From assembly GCF_010095445.2 (NCBI RefSeq), contig NZ_WFGV02000032.1:1-64000 (forward strand): DNA of 64,000 nt, written 5' to 3'. Numbering within the stretch: the stretch's first letter is position 1; each line of letters opens with the position of its first letter. A model generated the notes under the pieces. The model made no database searches, was not told the DNA's origin, and was given only the letters and a program-made list of their open reading frames with translations. This DNA is from Pseudomonas sp. TNT3 (GTDB lineage Bacteria > Pseudomonadota > Gammaproteobacteria > Pseudomonadales > Pseudomonadaceae). This document shows positions 11,950-21,931 of this stretch, piece by piece. The position numbers were made by a program, and so were the translations under genes.

Positions 11950-12013
11950 CACGTGACGCGAATCGAGAGCGGGGCAGGATTGCCCGCTCTCTGCTCCGCC
12001 AGGAGGAAAGGCC

Positions 12014-15000
12014 TTGAAAGACCTACTGAATTTGCTGAAAAACCAGGGTCAAGTCGAAGAGTTCGACGCCATCCGTATTGGATTGGCATCGCCTGAGATG
12101 ATCCGTTCGTGGTCGTTCGGTGAAGTTAAAAAGCCGGAAACCATTAACTACCGTACGTTCAAACCTGAGCGTGACGGCCTGTTCTGCGCCAAGATCTTTG
12201 GCCCGGTAAAGGATTACGAGTGCCTGTGCGGTAAGTACAAGCGCTTGAAGCATCGTGGTGTGATCTGCGAGAAGTGCGGCGTTGAAGTCGCGCTGGCTAA
12301 AGTTCGTCGTGAGCGCATGGCGCACATCGAACTGGCCTCGCCAGTTGCCCACATCTGGTTCCTGAAATCGCTGCCGTCGCGTATCGGTTTGCTGATGGAC
12401 ATGACCCTGCGTGATATCGAACGCGTTCTCTACTTCGAGAGCTATGTCGTTATCGATCCAGGCATGACCACTCTTGAAAAAGGTCAGCTGCTGAACGACG
12501 AGCAGTACTTCGAAGCGCTGGAAGAGTTCGGCGACGATTTCGATGCCCGCATGGGTGCCGAAGCTGTCCGCGAACTGCTGCACGCTATCGACCTGGAGCA
12601 CGAGATTGGTCGTCTGCGTGAAGAAATTCCGCAAACCAACTCCGAAACCAAAATCAAGAAGCTGTCCAAGCGTCTGAAGTTGATGGAAGCCTTCCAGGGT
12701 TCCGGCAACCTTCCAGAATGGATGGTGCTGACCGTTCTGCCGGTTCTGCCGCCAGATCTGCGTCCACTGGTCCCGCTGGATGGCGGTCGCTTCGCGACTT
12801 CCGACCTCAACGATCTGTATCGTCGAGTGATCAACCGTAACAACCGCTTGAAGCGTTTGCTCGATCTGTCCGCTCCGGACATCATCGTGCGCAACGAAAA
12901 GCGTATGTTGCAGGAAGCCGTCGATGCACTGCTCGACAACGGCCGTCGTGGCCGCGCTATCACCGGTTCGAACAAGCGTCCTCTGAAATCCCTGGCTGAC
13001 ATGATCAAGGGTAAGCAGGGTCGTTTCCGTCAGAACTTGCTCGGTAAGCGTGTTGACTACTCGGGTCGTTCGGTAATTACCGTTGGTCCGACCCTGCGTC
13101 TGCACCAGTGCGGTCTGCCGAAAAAGATGGCTCTCGAGCTGTTCAAACCGTTCATCTTCGGCAAGCTGGAAATGCGTGGTCTTGCTACCACCATTAAAGC
13201 TGCCAAGAAAATGGTCGAGCGCGAACTGCCAGAGGTTTGGGACGTTCTCGCTGAAGTGATCCGTGAACACCCGGTTCTCCTCAACCGTGCACCGACCCTT
13301 CACCGTCTGGGTATCCAGGCGTTTGAACCGGTACTGATCGAAGGTAAGGCTATCCAGCTGCACCCTCTGGTCTGTGCTGCGTACAACGCCGACTTCGACG
13401 GCGACCAAATGGCCGTGCACGTACCGCTGACACTGGAAGCCCAGTTGGAAGCGCGTGCGTTGATGATGTCGACCAACAACATTCTGTCGCCAGCCAACGG
13501 TGAGCCAATCATCGTTCCTTCGCAGGACGTTGTATTGGGTCTGTACTACATGACTCGTGAAGCGATCAACGCCAAGGGCGAAGGTCGTGTGTTCGCGGAT
13601 CTGCAGGAAGTTGACCGTGTGTTCCGTGCCGGCGAAGCCGCACTGCACGCTAAAGTCAAAGTGCGGATCCACGAAACCGTCAACGATCGTGATGGTGGCA
13701 GCGTCAAGAACACCCGTATCGTCGACACCACTGTCGGTCGTGCGCTGTTGTTCCAGGTTGTTCCACCTGGTCTGTCGTACGACGTCGTCAACCAGCCGAT
13801 GAAGAAAAAAGCGATCTCCAAGCTGATCAACCAGTGCTACCGCGTGGTTGGTTTGAAAGAGACCGTGATCTTCGCTGACCAGTTGATGTACACCGGTTTT
13901 GCCTATTCGACCATTTCCGGCGTTTCCATCGGTGTTAACGACTTCGTTATCCCGGATGAAAAAGCCCGCATCATCAATGCTGCTACTGATGAAGTGAAAG
14001 AGATCGAAAGTCAGTACGCCTCCGGCCTGGTAACCCAGGGCGAGAAGTACAACAAAGTGATCGACCTTTGGTCCAAGGCGAACGACGAAGTTTCCAAGGC
14101 AATGATGGCTAACCTCTCGAAAGAGAAAGTCATCGACCGCCATGGCGTCGAAGTCGACCAAGAGTCTTTTAACTCGATGTACATGATGGCCGACTCGGGC
14201 GCACGGGGTTCTGCTGCGCAGATCCGTCAGCTCGCCGGTATGCGTGGCCTGATGGCCAAGCCGGACGGTTCCATCATCGAAACGCCGATTACTGCGAACT
14301 TCCGTGAAGGTTTGAGCGTACTTCAGTACTTCATCTCGACTCACGGTGCTCGTAAAGGTTTGGCGGATACCGCGTTGAAAACTGCGAACTCCGGTTACCT
14401 GACTCGTCGTCTGGTAGACGTGGCGCAGGATCTGGTTGTGACCGAGATCGATTGCGGCACCGAACATGGCCTGGTGATGACTCCGCACATTGAAGGCGGT
14501 GACGTTGTTGAGCCGTTGGGTGAGCGCGTATTGGGTCGAGTTATTGCCCGTGACGTGTTCAAACCAGGTACTGAAGAAATCATCGTTCCTGCCGGTACAC
14601 TGGTAGACGAGAAGTGGGTCGAGTTCATCGAGCTGAACAGCATCGACGAAGTGATCGTGCGTTCGCCGATCAGCTGCGAAACCCGCTATGGCATTTGTGC
14701 CAAGTGCTACGGCCGTGACTTGGCTCGTGGTCACCAGGTCAACATCGGTGAAGCGGTCGGCGTTATCGCTGCCCAGTCCATCGGTGAGCCGGGTACCCAG
14801 CTGACCATGCGTACGTTCCACATCGGTGGTGCGGCAAGCCGGACCTCCGCAGCTGATAGTGTTCAGGTGAAAAATGGCGGTACCGTCCGTCTGCACAACC
14901 TGAAGCACGTTGAGCGAGTGGATGGTTGCCTGGTTGCTGTATCCCGTTCCGGTGAGCTGGCAATCGCTGATGACTTCGGTCGTGAGCGCGAGCGTTACAA

Positions 15001-16213
15001 GCTGCCGTACGGTGCTGTGATTTCGGTTAAAGAAGGTGACAAGGTCGACGCTGGCGCAATCGTGGCCAAGTGGGATCCGCACACTCACCCAATCGTTACC
15101 GAAATGAAAGGTACCGTGACCTACGTGGGCATGGAAGAAGGCATCACGATCAAGCGTCAGACAGACGAATTGACCGGTATGACCAACATTGAAGTACTCG
15201 ACGCAAAAGACCGTCCAGCTGCCGGTAAAGATATCCGTCCTGCTGTGAAAATGGTTGATGACAACGGCAAGGATCTGTTGCTGCCAGGTACTGACGTTAT
15301 CGCTCAGTACTTCCTGCCAGCCAACGCCCTGGTCGGTGTTGCGGATGGTGCAAAGATTGCGATCGGTGATGTTATCGCTCGTATCCCGCAAGAGACTTCG
15401 AAGACCCGTGACATCACCGGTGGTCTGCCACGTGTTGCCGACTTGTTCGAAGCACGTCGTCCGAAAGAAGCCTCGATTTTGGCTGAAGTCAGCGGCACCA
15501 TCGCGTTCGGTAAAGAGACCAAAGGCAAGCGCCGTCTGGTTATTACCCCGAACGACGGTACCGATCCGTACGAAGAGCTGATTCCGAAGTGGCGTCACCT
15601 GAACGTCTTCGAAGGCGAACAGGTAAACCGCGGCGAAGTTATCTCCGACGGCCCGAGCGATCCACACGACATCTTGCGTCTGCTGGGTGTGAGTGCGCTG
15701 GCCAAGTACATCGTGAACGAGATCCAGGACGTTTATCGTCTGCAAGGCGTGAAGATCAACGATAAGCACATCGAGACCATTCTGCGTCAGATGTTGCGTA
15801 AGGTTGAAATCGCCGAATCCGGCGACTCGACTTTCATCAAGGGCGACCAGATGGAGTTGACTCACGTTCTGGTAGAGAACGAGCGTCTGGCTGGCGACGA
15901 GAAATTCGTTTCCAAGTTCACTCGCGTACTGTTGGGTATCACCAAGGCGTCGTTGTCCACCGAATCGTTCATCTCGGCGGCTTCCTTCCAGGAAACCACT
16001 CGCGTACTGACCGAAGCGGCGGTAACCGGCAAGCGCGATTACCTGCGCGGCCTGAAAGAAAACGTGGTCGTGGGTCGTCTGATCCCGGCAGGTACTGGTC
16101 TGGCTTATCACAGTGAGCGCAAGCGTCGCCGTGATGCTGACAAACCATTGCGCGTAAGCGCCAGTGAAGTGGAAGCTGCACTGACCGAAGCGCTGAACTC
16201 TAGCGGTAACTGA
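12014..16213 (+). CDS. rpoC: DNA-directed RNA polymerase subunit beta'
   Basis: RpoC is the 1399-residue catalytic subunit. The active-site magnesium triad is in NADFDGDQMAVH, with aspartates at 460, 462 and 464. Zinc ligands are visible near the N-terminus (CLCGKYKRLKHRGVICEKC) and in the second cluster (CETRYGICAKCYG) before the trigger/bridge region GEAVGVIAAQSIGEPGTQLT. The start is TTG at 12014, supported by the strong AGGAGGAAA site just upstream and by the family start MKDLLNLL. A rare start on such a highly expressed gene is offset by this ribosome site. Confidence 0.98.
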   Translation: MKDLLNLLKNQGQVEEFDAIRIGLASPEMIRSWSFGEVKKPETINYRTFKPERDGLFCAKIFGPVKDYECLCGKYKRLKHRGVICEKCGVEVALAKVRRERMAHIELASPVAHIWFLKSLPSRIGLLMDMTLRDIERVLYFESYVVIDPGMTTLEKGQLLNDEQYFEALEEFGDDFDARMGAEAVRELLHAIDLEHEIGRLREEIPQTNSETKIKKLSKRLKLMEAFQGSGNLPEWMVLTVLPVLPPDLRPLVPLDGGRFATSDLNDLYRRVINRNNRLKRLLDLSAPDIIVRNEKRMLQEAVDALLDNGRRGRAITGSNKRPLKSLADMIKGKQGRFRQNLLGKRVDYSGRSVITVGPTLRLHQCGLPKKMALELFKPFIFGKLEMRGLATTIKAAKKMVERELPEVWDVLAEVIREHPVLLNRAPTLHRLGIQAFEPVLIEGKAIQLHPLVCAAYNADFDGDQMAVHVPLTLEAQLEARALMMSTNNILSPANGEPIIVPSQDVVLGLYYMTREAINAKGEGRVFADLQEVDRVFRAGEAALHAKVKVRIHETVNDRDGGSVKNTRIVDTTVGRALLFQVVPPGLSYDVVNQPMKKKAISKLINQCYRVVGLKETVIFADQLMYTGFAYSTISGVSIGVNDFVIPDEKARIINAATDEVKEIESQYASGLVTQGEKYNKVIDLWSKANDEVSKAMMANLSKEKVIDRHGVEVDQESFNSMYMMADSGARGSAAQIRQLAGMRGLMAKPDGSIIETPITANFREGLSVLQYFISTHGARKGLADTALKTANSGYLTRRLVDVAQDLVVTEIDCGTEHGLVMTPHIEGGDVVEPLGERVLGRVIARDVFKPGTEEIIVPAGTLVDEKWVEFIELNSIDEVIVRSPISCETRYGICAKCYGRDLARGHQVNIGEAVGVIAAQSIGEPGTQLTMRTFHIGGAASRTSAADSVQVKNGGTVRLHNLKHVERVDGCLVAVSRSGELAIADDFGRERERYKLPYGAVISVKEGDKVDAGAIVAKWDPHTHPIVTEMKGTVTYVGMEEGITIKRQTDELTGMTNIEVLDAKDRPAAGKDIRPAVKMVDDNGKDLLLPGTDVIAQYFLPANALVGVADGAKIAIGDVIARIPQETSKTRDITGGLPRVADLFEARRPKEASILAEVSGTIAFGKETKGKRRLVITPNDGTDPYEELIPKWRHLNVFEGEQVNRGEVISDGPSDPHDILRLLGVSALAKYIVNEIQDVYRLQGVKINDKHIETILRQMLRKVEIAESGDSTFIKGDQMELTHVLVENERLAGDEKFVSKFTRVLLGITKASLSTESFISAASFQETTRVLTEAAVTGKRDYLRGLKENVVVGRLIPAGTGLAYHSERKRRRDADKPLRVSASEVEAALTEALNSSGN

Positions 16214-16234
16214 GTTCTGCGATAAATGAGCGTG

Positions 16235-16375
16235 AGGCCCTGATCATTCCGTTCATCGAATCCAGACATTTTGTCGAGGTTGGATGAGCGGGAAGGTCGG
16301 GGCCTTGCCTTGACTGGGGGCAAGATCCTCTTTAGACTCTTGTACCCCTAAATTTGGCGGGAATTCGTTCCTGCC
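16235..16375 (+). promoter_or_regulatory. Structured leader upstream of rpsL
   Basis: The rpoC-rpsL gap holds a long two-part stem. The outer 11 bp (16235-16245 with 16295-16305) and the inner part (16247-16257 with 16283-16294, one extra base) pair almost completely. A second hairpin, GGCGGGAA-TTCG-TTCCTGCC at 16356-16375, has a UUCG tetraloop and is followed by ATTTTGCTTTT. A Pseudomonas-specific rpsL leader has been described by comparative genomics, and this region sits where it is expected. The tail hairpin may also act as a partial terminator. Confidence 0.7.
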
Positions 16376-16429
16376 ATTTTGCTTTTCTTGCAAGACAATA
16401 GCGTCGCAAGACAACAGTGGAGCTAGTAG

Positions 16430-16801
16430 ATGGCAACTATCAACCAGCTGGTACGTCAGCCGCGTAAGCGTATCGTCGAGAAATCCGACGTACCTGCGCT
16501 GCAGAACTGCCCGCAACGTCGTGGCGTATGCACTCGTGTGTATACCACCACGCCGAAAAAACCTAACTCGGCACTGCGTAAAGTATGCCGTGTGCGTCTG
16601 ACCAACGGTTTCGAGGTTTCCTCGTACATCGGCGGTGAAGGCCACAACCTGCAAGAGCACAGCGTGGTACTGATCCGCGGCGGTCGTGTAAAAGACTTGC
16701 CAGGTGTTCGTTACCACACCGTACGCGGTTCTTTGGATACTTCCGGCGTTAAAGGTCGTAACCAGGGTCGTTCGAAGTACGGTACCAAGAAGCCTAAGTA
16801 G
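16430..16801 (+). CDS. rpsL: 30S ribosomal protein S12
   Basis: S12 lies at the decoding centre and controls accuracy. The 123-residue product carries lysines 43 and 88 (42 and 87 without Met), so it is the streptomycin-sensitive type. Asp89, in the segment GRVKDLPGVRYH, is the residue methylthiolated by RimO in E. coli, a reaction promoted there by YcaO; a YcaO relative is encoded at 42008 in this window. First gene of the str operon. Confidence 0.98.
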   Translation: MATINQLVRQPRKRIVEKSDVPALQNCPQRRGVCTRVYTTTPKKPNSALRKVCRVRLTNGFEVSSYIGGEGHNLQEHSVVLIRGGRVKDLPGVRYHTVRGSLDTSGVKGRNQGRSKYGTKKPK

Positions 16802-16918
16802 TAGCGGCTTTTTGTAAAACTGATTTTCTATTTTTCTGAGTCGATAAGAGTAAGGTCGGAGGCGTCCCGTAAGGGCACCGATTCCGAGCGAACCTGAAGA
16901 CCGTTTGAGGGCTTATCC

Positions 16919-17389
16919 ATGCCAAGAAGACGCGTAGCAGCCAAGCGCGAAGTGCTTGACGATCCAAAATACGGAAGCCAAATCCTGGCCAAGTTCATGA
17001 ACCACGTTATGGAAAGCGGTAAGAAAGCCGTTGCCGAACGTATCGTTTATGGCGCGCTGGAAAAGGTTAAAGAACGCAAGAACAGCGACCCCCTGGAAAT
17101 CTTCGAGAAAGCTCTCGACGCCATCGCTCCGCTGGTCGAAGTGAAGTCGCGCCGTGTAGGCGGTGCTACTTACCAGGTTCCGGTCGAAGTTCGTCCGTCC
17201 CGTCGTAACGCCCTGGCAATGCGCTGGTTGGTAGACTTCGCCCGTAAGCGCGGCGAGAAGTCTATGGCTCTGCGTTTGGCTGGCGAACTGTTGGACGCTG
17301 CCGAAGGTAAAGGTGCTGCAGTTAAGAAGCGTGAAGACGTGCACCGTATGGCTGAAGCCAACAAGGCTTTCTCGCACTACCGCTTCTAA
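16919..17389 (+). CDS. rpsG: 30S ribosomal protein S7
   Basis: S7 nucleates assembly of the 30S head and lines the E site. The 156-residue product begins [20 protein letters not shown] and has the conserved helix-rich core with [21 protein letters not shown]... around 83-105. In E. coli S7 represses its own operon by binding the rpsL-rpsG gap. Here that gap is 117 nt and contains short complementary runs (GGCGTCCCGTAAGGGCACC), so similar control is possible but unproven. Confidence 0.97.
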
Positions 17390-17419
17390 TTTTAGCGTCA
17401 CTAATTTTGCGAGGGCTTT

Positions 17420-19525
17420 ATGGCTCGTACAACACCGATTAATCGCTACCGTAACATTGGTATCGTTGCTCACGTGGATGCTGGTAAAACCACCACCACC
17501 GAGCGCGTCCTTTTTTACACTGGCAAAAGTCACAAAATGGGCGAGGTGCATGACGGCGCCGCGACCACAGACTGGATGGTTCAGGAGCAGGAGCGTGGTA
17601 TTACCATTACTTCTGCTGCCATTACCGCCTTCTGGCAGGGTTCCGAGAAGCAGCACAAGGACCAATACCGCTTTAACGTCATCGACACCCCGGGCCACGT
17701 TGACTTCACTATTGAAGTTGAACGTTCCCTGCGTGTTCTCGACGGCGCGGTTGTTGTGTTCTGCGGCACCTCGGGTGTTGAGCCTCAGTCGGAAACCGTA
17801 TGGCGTCAAGCCAACAAGTACGGCGTTCCACGTCTTGTTTACGTAAACAAGATGGACCGTGCTGGTGCGAACTTTCTGCGCGTGATCGGTCAGATCAAGC
17901 AGCGTCTGGGTCACACTCCGGTGCCAATCCAGTTGGCTATCGGTTCAGAAGACAATTTCCAGGGTCAGATCGATCTGATGGCCATGGAAGCTGTTTACTG
18001 GAATGACTCTGACAAAGGCATGACTCCACGTCGCGAGCCTATCCCTGCTGAACTGCAGGAATTGGCTGACGAGTGGCGCGGTAACATGGTTGAGGCTGCG
18101 GCCGAAGCCAGCGAAGAGCTGATGAACAAGTACCTCGAAGGTGAAGAACTCACCAACGCGGAAATCAAGGCTGCTCTGCGTCAGCGTACTATCGCTGGTG
18201 AGATCGTCTTGGCTGTTTGCGGTTCTTCCTTCAAGAACAAGGGCGTTCCCCTGGTTCTCGACGCCGTTATCGATTACCTGCCTGCTCCAACTGACATTCC
18301 TGCCATCAAGGGTACTGACCCGGATGACGAGGAAAAGCAAATGGAGCGTCACGCAGATGACAGCGAGCCGTTCTCGGCTCTGGCTTTCAAAATCGCTACC
18401 GACCCATTCGTGGGTACTTTGACCTTCGTTCGAGTTTACTCGGGCGTGTTGGCCTCCGGCGACGGCGTGATCAACTCGGTTAAAGGCAAGAAAGAGCGCG
18501 TGGGTCGTATGGTGCAAATGCACGCAAACGCCCGTGAAGAAATCAAGGAAGTGCGCGCTGGTGACATCGCGGCCTTGATCGGCATGAAGGACGTCACCAC
18601 TGGTGAAACCTTGTGCAGCGCTGACAAGCCAATCATCCTGGTTCGCATGGACTTCCCGGAGCCGGTTATTTCGGTTGCCGTTGAGCCTAAGACCAAGGAT
18701 GACCAGGAAAAAATGGGTATCGCTCTGGGCAAGCTTGCTCAGGAAGATCCATCTTTCCGCGTCAAGACTGATGAAGAGACTGGTCAAACGATCATCTCCG
18801 GCATGGGCGAGCTGCACTTGGACATCCTGGTTGACCGGATGCGCCGTGAGTTTAACGTCGAAGCCAACATCGGTAAGCCTCAGGTTTCTTATCGTGAGCG
18901 CATCACGAAGAACTGTGAGATTGAAGGCAAGTTCGTTCGTCAATCCGGCGGTCGTGGTCAGTTCGGCCATTGCTGGATCCGTTTTGCTCCTGCTGACGAA
19001 GGTCAGGAAGGTCTGCAATTCGTGAACGAAGTAGTGGGTGGTGTGGTTCCTAAGGAATACATCCCGGCTATCCAGAAGGGCATCGAAGAGCAGATGAAGA
19101 ACGGCGTTGTTGCCGGTTATCCGCTGATCGGCCTGAAGGCTACTGTGTTTGATGGTTCCTACCACGACGTCGACTCCAACGAGATGGCGTTTAAGGTGGC
19201 TGCTTCCATGGCAACCAAGCAACTGGCCCAGAAGGGTGGTGGTGAGTTGCTTGAGCCGATCATGGCGGTAGAGGTTGTTACACCTGAAGACTATATGGGT
19301 GACGTGATGGGCGACCTTAACCGTCGTCGCGGCATGATCCTGGGTATGGAAGATACGGTTTCCGGCAAAGTAATTCGTGCCGAGGTTCCGTTGGGTGAGA
19401 TGTTCGGTTACGCAACCGACGTTCGCTCCATGTCCCAAGGTCGCGCAAGCTACTCTATGGAATTCAAAAAATACAATACGGCTCCGTCGCACATCGTCGA
19501 AACCGTTACCAAAAAACAAGGCTGA
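17420..19525 (+). CDS. fusA: Translation elongation factor EF-G
   Basis: EF-G is the 701-residue translocase GTPase. G1 is AHVDAGKT (17-24), followed by the switch II segment DTPGHVDF and NKMDR. Domains II to V follow in the usual order, including GRGQFGHC in domain IV and the domain V RRRGMILGMED. The length is typical for the str-operon form (FusA1 of pseudomonads). It lies 30 nt after rpsG and 31 nt before tufA, in a continuous transcript. Confidence 0.97.
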   Translation: MARTTPINRYRNIGIVAHVDAGKTTTTERVLFYTGKSHKMGEVHDGAATTDWMVQEQERGITITSAAITAFWQGSEKQHKDQYRFNVIDTPGHVDFTIEVERSLRVLDGAVVVFCGTSGVEPQSETVWRQANKYGVPRLVYVNKMDRAGANFLRVIGQIKQRLGHTPVPIQLAIGSEDNFQGQIDLMAMEAVYWNDSDKGMTPRREPIPAELQELADEWRGNMVEAAAEASEELMNKYLEGEELTNAEIKAALRQRTIAGEIVLAVCGSSFKNKGVPLVLDAVIDYLPAPTDIPAIKGTDPDDEEKQMERHADDSEPFSALAFKIATDPFVGTLTFVRVYSGVLASGDGVINSVKGKKERVGRMVQMHANAREEIKEVRAGDIAALIGMKDVTTGETLCSADKPIILVRMDFPEPVISVAVEPKTKDDQEKMGIALGKLAQEDPSFRVKTDEETGQTIISGMGELHLDILVDRMRREFNVEANIGKPQVSYRERITKNCEIEGKFVRQSGGRGQFGHCWIRFAPADEGQEGLQFVNEVVGGVVPKEYIPAIQKGIEEQMKNGVVAGYPLIGLKATVFDGSYHDVDSNEMAFKVAASMATKQLAQKGGGELLEPIMAVEVVTPEDYMGDVMGDLNRRRGMILGMEDTVSGKVIRAEVPLGEMFGYATDVRSMSQGRASYSMEFKKYNTAPSHIVETVTKKQG

Positions 19526-19556
19526 TTCAGCCCCTTTAGGCTAGGAGTTAATTGTC

Positions 19557-20750
19557 GTGGCTAAAGAAAAATTTGACCGTACCCTCCCGCACGTCAACGT
19601 TGGCACCATCGGTCACGTCGACCACGGTAAAACCACGCTGACCGCTGCTCTGACTCGTGTTTGCTCCGAAGTTTTCGGTTCGGCCGTTGTTGCTTTCGAC
19701 AAAATCGACAGCGCTCCGGAAGAAAAAGCTCGTGGTATCACCATCAACACCGCGCACGTTGAATACAACTCGCTGATCCGTCACTACGCTCACGTTGACT
19801 GCCCAGGTCACGCTGACTATGTGAAGAACATGATCACCGGTGCTGCACAGATGGACGGCGCTATTCTGGTTTGCTCGGCCGCTGATGGTCCGATGCCACA
19901 GACTCGTGAGCACATCCTGCTGTCCCGTCAGGTTGGCGTTCCGTACATCGTTGTCTTCCTGAACAAGGCTGACATGGTAGACGACGCTGAGCTGTTGGAA
20001 CTGGTTGAGATGGAAGTGCGCGATCTGCTGAGCACTTACGACTTCCCGGGCGACGACACCCCGATCATCATCGGTTCCGCTCTGATGGCTCTGAACGGCC
20101 AAGATGACAACGAAATGGGCACCACTGCCGTTCGTAAACTGGTTGAGACTCTGGACAGCTACATCCCAGATCCAGTTCGTGTTATCGACAAGCCGTTCCT
20201 GATGCCAATCGAAGACGTATTCTCGATCTCGGGTCGCGGTACTGTTGTGACCGGTCGTATCGAGCGCGGTATCGTTAAGGTTCAGGATCCACTCGAAATC
20301 GTTGGTCTGCGTGACACTACTGTCACCACCTGCACCGGTGTTGAAATGTTCCGTAAGCTGCTCGACGAAGGTCGTGCGGGCGAGAACTGCGGCGTGCTGC
20401 TGCGCGGCACCAAGCGTGACGACGTTGAGCGTGGCCAGGTTCTGGTCAAGCCAGGTTCGGTTAAGCCGCACACTACCTTCGAAGCTGAAGTGTACGTGTT
20501 GAGCAAAGAAGAAGGCGGTCGCCACACTCCGTTCTTCAAAGGCTACCGTCCACAGTTCTACTTCCGGACCACTGACGTGACCGGTAACTGCGAACTGCCG
20601 GAAGGCGTTGAAATGGTAATGCCAGGCGACAACATCAAAATGGTTGTCACCCTGATCAAAACCATCGCAATGGAAGATGGTCTGCGTTTCGCTATTCGTG
20701 AAGGCGGTCGTACCGTCGGCGCTGGCGTCGTAGCCAAAATCATCGCTTAA
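19557..20750 (+). CDS. tufA: Translation elongation factor EF-Tu (str-operon copy)
   Basis: This second EF-Tu (397 residues, GTG start at 19557 with TAGGAG upstream) shares all G motifs with the copy at 2987. It differs at about 28 residues, concentrated at positions 7-10, 44-74, about 185-240 and in domains 2-3. Residues about 75-180 are identical between the copies. Codon use is strongly biased to C-ending codons, as expected of the main expressed copy. It ends the str operon at a strong terminator. Confidence 0.97.
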   Translation: MAKEKFDRTLPHVNVGTIGHVDHGKTTLTAALTRVCSEVFGSAVVAFDKIDSAPEEKARGITINTAHVEYNSLIRHYAHVDCPGHADYVKNMITGAAQMDGAILVCSAADGPMPQTREHILLSRQVGVPYIVVFLNKADMVDDAELLELVEMEVRDLLSTYDFPGDDTPIIIGSALMALNGQDDNEMGTTAVRKLVETLDSYIPDPVRVIDKPFLMPIEDVFSISGRGTVVTGRIERGIVKVQDPLEIVGLRDTTVTTCTGVEMFRKLLDEGRAGENCGVLLRGTKRDDVERGQVLVKPGSVKPHTTFEAEVYVLSKEEGGRHTPFFKGYRPQFYFRTTDVTGNCELPEGVEMVMPGDNIKMVVTLIKTIAMEDGLRFAIREGGRTVGAGVVAKIIA

Positions 20751-20767
20751 TAAGTGATGACTTGAAA

Positions 20768-20796
20768 AAGCCCCCGCCTAGCGGGGGCTTTTTTAT
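20768..20796 (+). terminator. str operon terminator
   Basis: A perfect 10-bp GC-rich stem (20768-20777 with 20781-20790, loop CTA) is followed by TTTT. It ends only 5 nt before the -35 box of the S10 promoter. Confidence 0.92.
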
Positions 20797-20800
20797 TGGG

Positions 20801-20829
20801 TTGACACTGTAGTAGCCCGTCTATAGAAT
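20801..20829 (+). promoter_or_regulatory. S10 operon promoter
   Basis: Perfect TTGACA (20801-20806), 17 nt spacer, TAGAAT (20824-20829). The predicted start leaves a leader of about 55 nt before rpsJ, much shorter than the E. coli S10 leader, so the L4-mediated attenuation known there has little room here. Confidence 0.88.
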
Positions 20830-20891
20830 TGCGCCTCCTTTTAACGGGCGTATTGCGCTCGCTGGGAATAGCAGCCGGAGTCTGAAATCCA

Positions 20892-21203
20892 ATGCAAAAT
20901 CAGCAAATCCGTATCAGGTTGAAGGCTTTTGACCATCGCCTGATCGACCAATCCACCCAGGAAATCGTGGAAACCGCGAAACGTACTGGTGCTCAAGTGC
21001 GTGGTCCAATTCCACTGCCTACCCGTAAAGAGCGGTTCACCGTTCTGGTCTCCCCGCACGTCAACAAAGACGCGCGTGACCAGTACGAGATCCGTACTCA
21101 TAAGCGCGTTCTGGACATCGTCCAGCCAACGGATAAAACCGTTGATGCTCTTATGAAGCTTGATCTTGCGGCCGGTGTGGAAGTGCAGATCAGCCTCGGC
21201 TAA
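20892..21203 (+). CDS. rpsJ: 30S ribosomal protein S10 (NusE)
   Basis: S10 is a head protein of the 30S subunit and also, as NusE, a partner of NusB and NusG in antitermination. The 103-residue product starts [19 protein letters not shown] and contains the conserved [15 protein letters not shown] loop segment. It is the first gene of the S10 operon and follows a strong promoter. rplC begins 80 nt later. Confidence 0.97.
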
Positions 21204-21283
21204 GACTCGGTCTTAGTCGTGTAACGCTCTGAAATGGGCGGCCATAGCGGGTGAAAGCCCCGTACACTCATGAGGTTTACAAC

Positions 21284-21919
21284 ATGACTATTGGTGTAGT
21301 CGGTCGTAAATGCGGTATGACCCGTATTTTCACCGAAGAAGGTGTCTCCATTCCGGTCACGGTCATTGAGATCGAGCCGAATCGCGTCACCCAGTTCAAA
21401 ACTGAAGAGACCGATGGCTATCGTGCAGTGCAAGTCACTGTAGGCGAGCGTCGTGCTTCGCGTGTTACAGCTGCTCAGGCTGGCCACTTCGCTAAGGCGA
21501 ACGTTGCCGCTGGTCGTACCGTAATGGAATTCCGTCTTGAAGAAGGCGAGTACCAGGCCGGCGATCTGATCAACGCTGAAATCTTCGCTGCTGGTCAACT
21601 GGTTGATGTAACCGGTCAGTCCAAGGGTAAAGGCTTCCAGGGTACGATCAAGCGTTGGAACTTCCGCGGGCAAGATAATACCCACGGTAACTCCGTGTCC
21701 CACCGCGTTCCAGGCTCTATCGGCCAGTGCCAGACTCCTGGTCGTGTATTCAAGGGCAAAAAAATGTCCGGTCATATGGGCGCTGAGCGCGTGACCGTGC
21801 AGTCCCTCGAAGTAGTGCGCGTGGACGCTGAACGCAATCTGTTGTTGGTCAAGGGCGCTGTTCCTGGCGCTACTGGCGGCAACTTGGTTGTACGTCCAGC
21901 AGCCAAGGCTCGCGGTTAA
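21284..21919 (+). CDS. rplC: 50S ribosomal protein L3
   Basis: L3 is an early assembly protein reaching towards the peptidyl transferase centre. The 211-residue product starts MTIGVVGRKCGMTRIF; an upstream in-frame start at 21251 would add 11 unconserved residues and is rejected. The extension loop around residues 125-155 includes RWNFRGQDNTHGNSVSHR, with the glutamine methylated by PrmB in E. coli. It is followed 12 nt later by rplD. Confidence 0.97.
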   Translation: MTIGVVGRKCGMTRIFTEEGVSIPVTVIEIEPNRVTQFKTEETDGYRAVQVTVGERRASRVTAAQAGHFAKANVAAGRTVMEFRLEEGEYQAGDLINAEIFAAGQLVDVTGQSKGKGFQGTIKRWNFRGQDNTHGNSVSHRVPGSIGQCQTPGRVFKGKKMSGHMGAERVTVQSLEVVRVDAERNLLLVKGAVPGATGGNLVVRPAAKARG

Positions 21920-21931
21920 GGGGAAGCTGAC

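Noticed and set aside
20836..20891. Long E. coli-type S10 leader with L4 control
   Set aside because: The predicted start leaves only about 55 nt and no matching hairpin set is visible.
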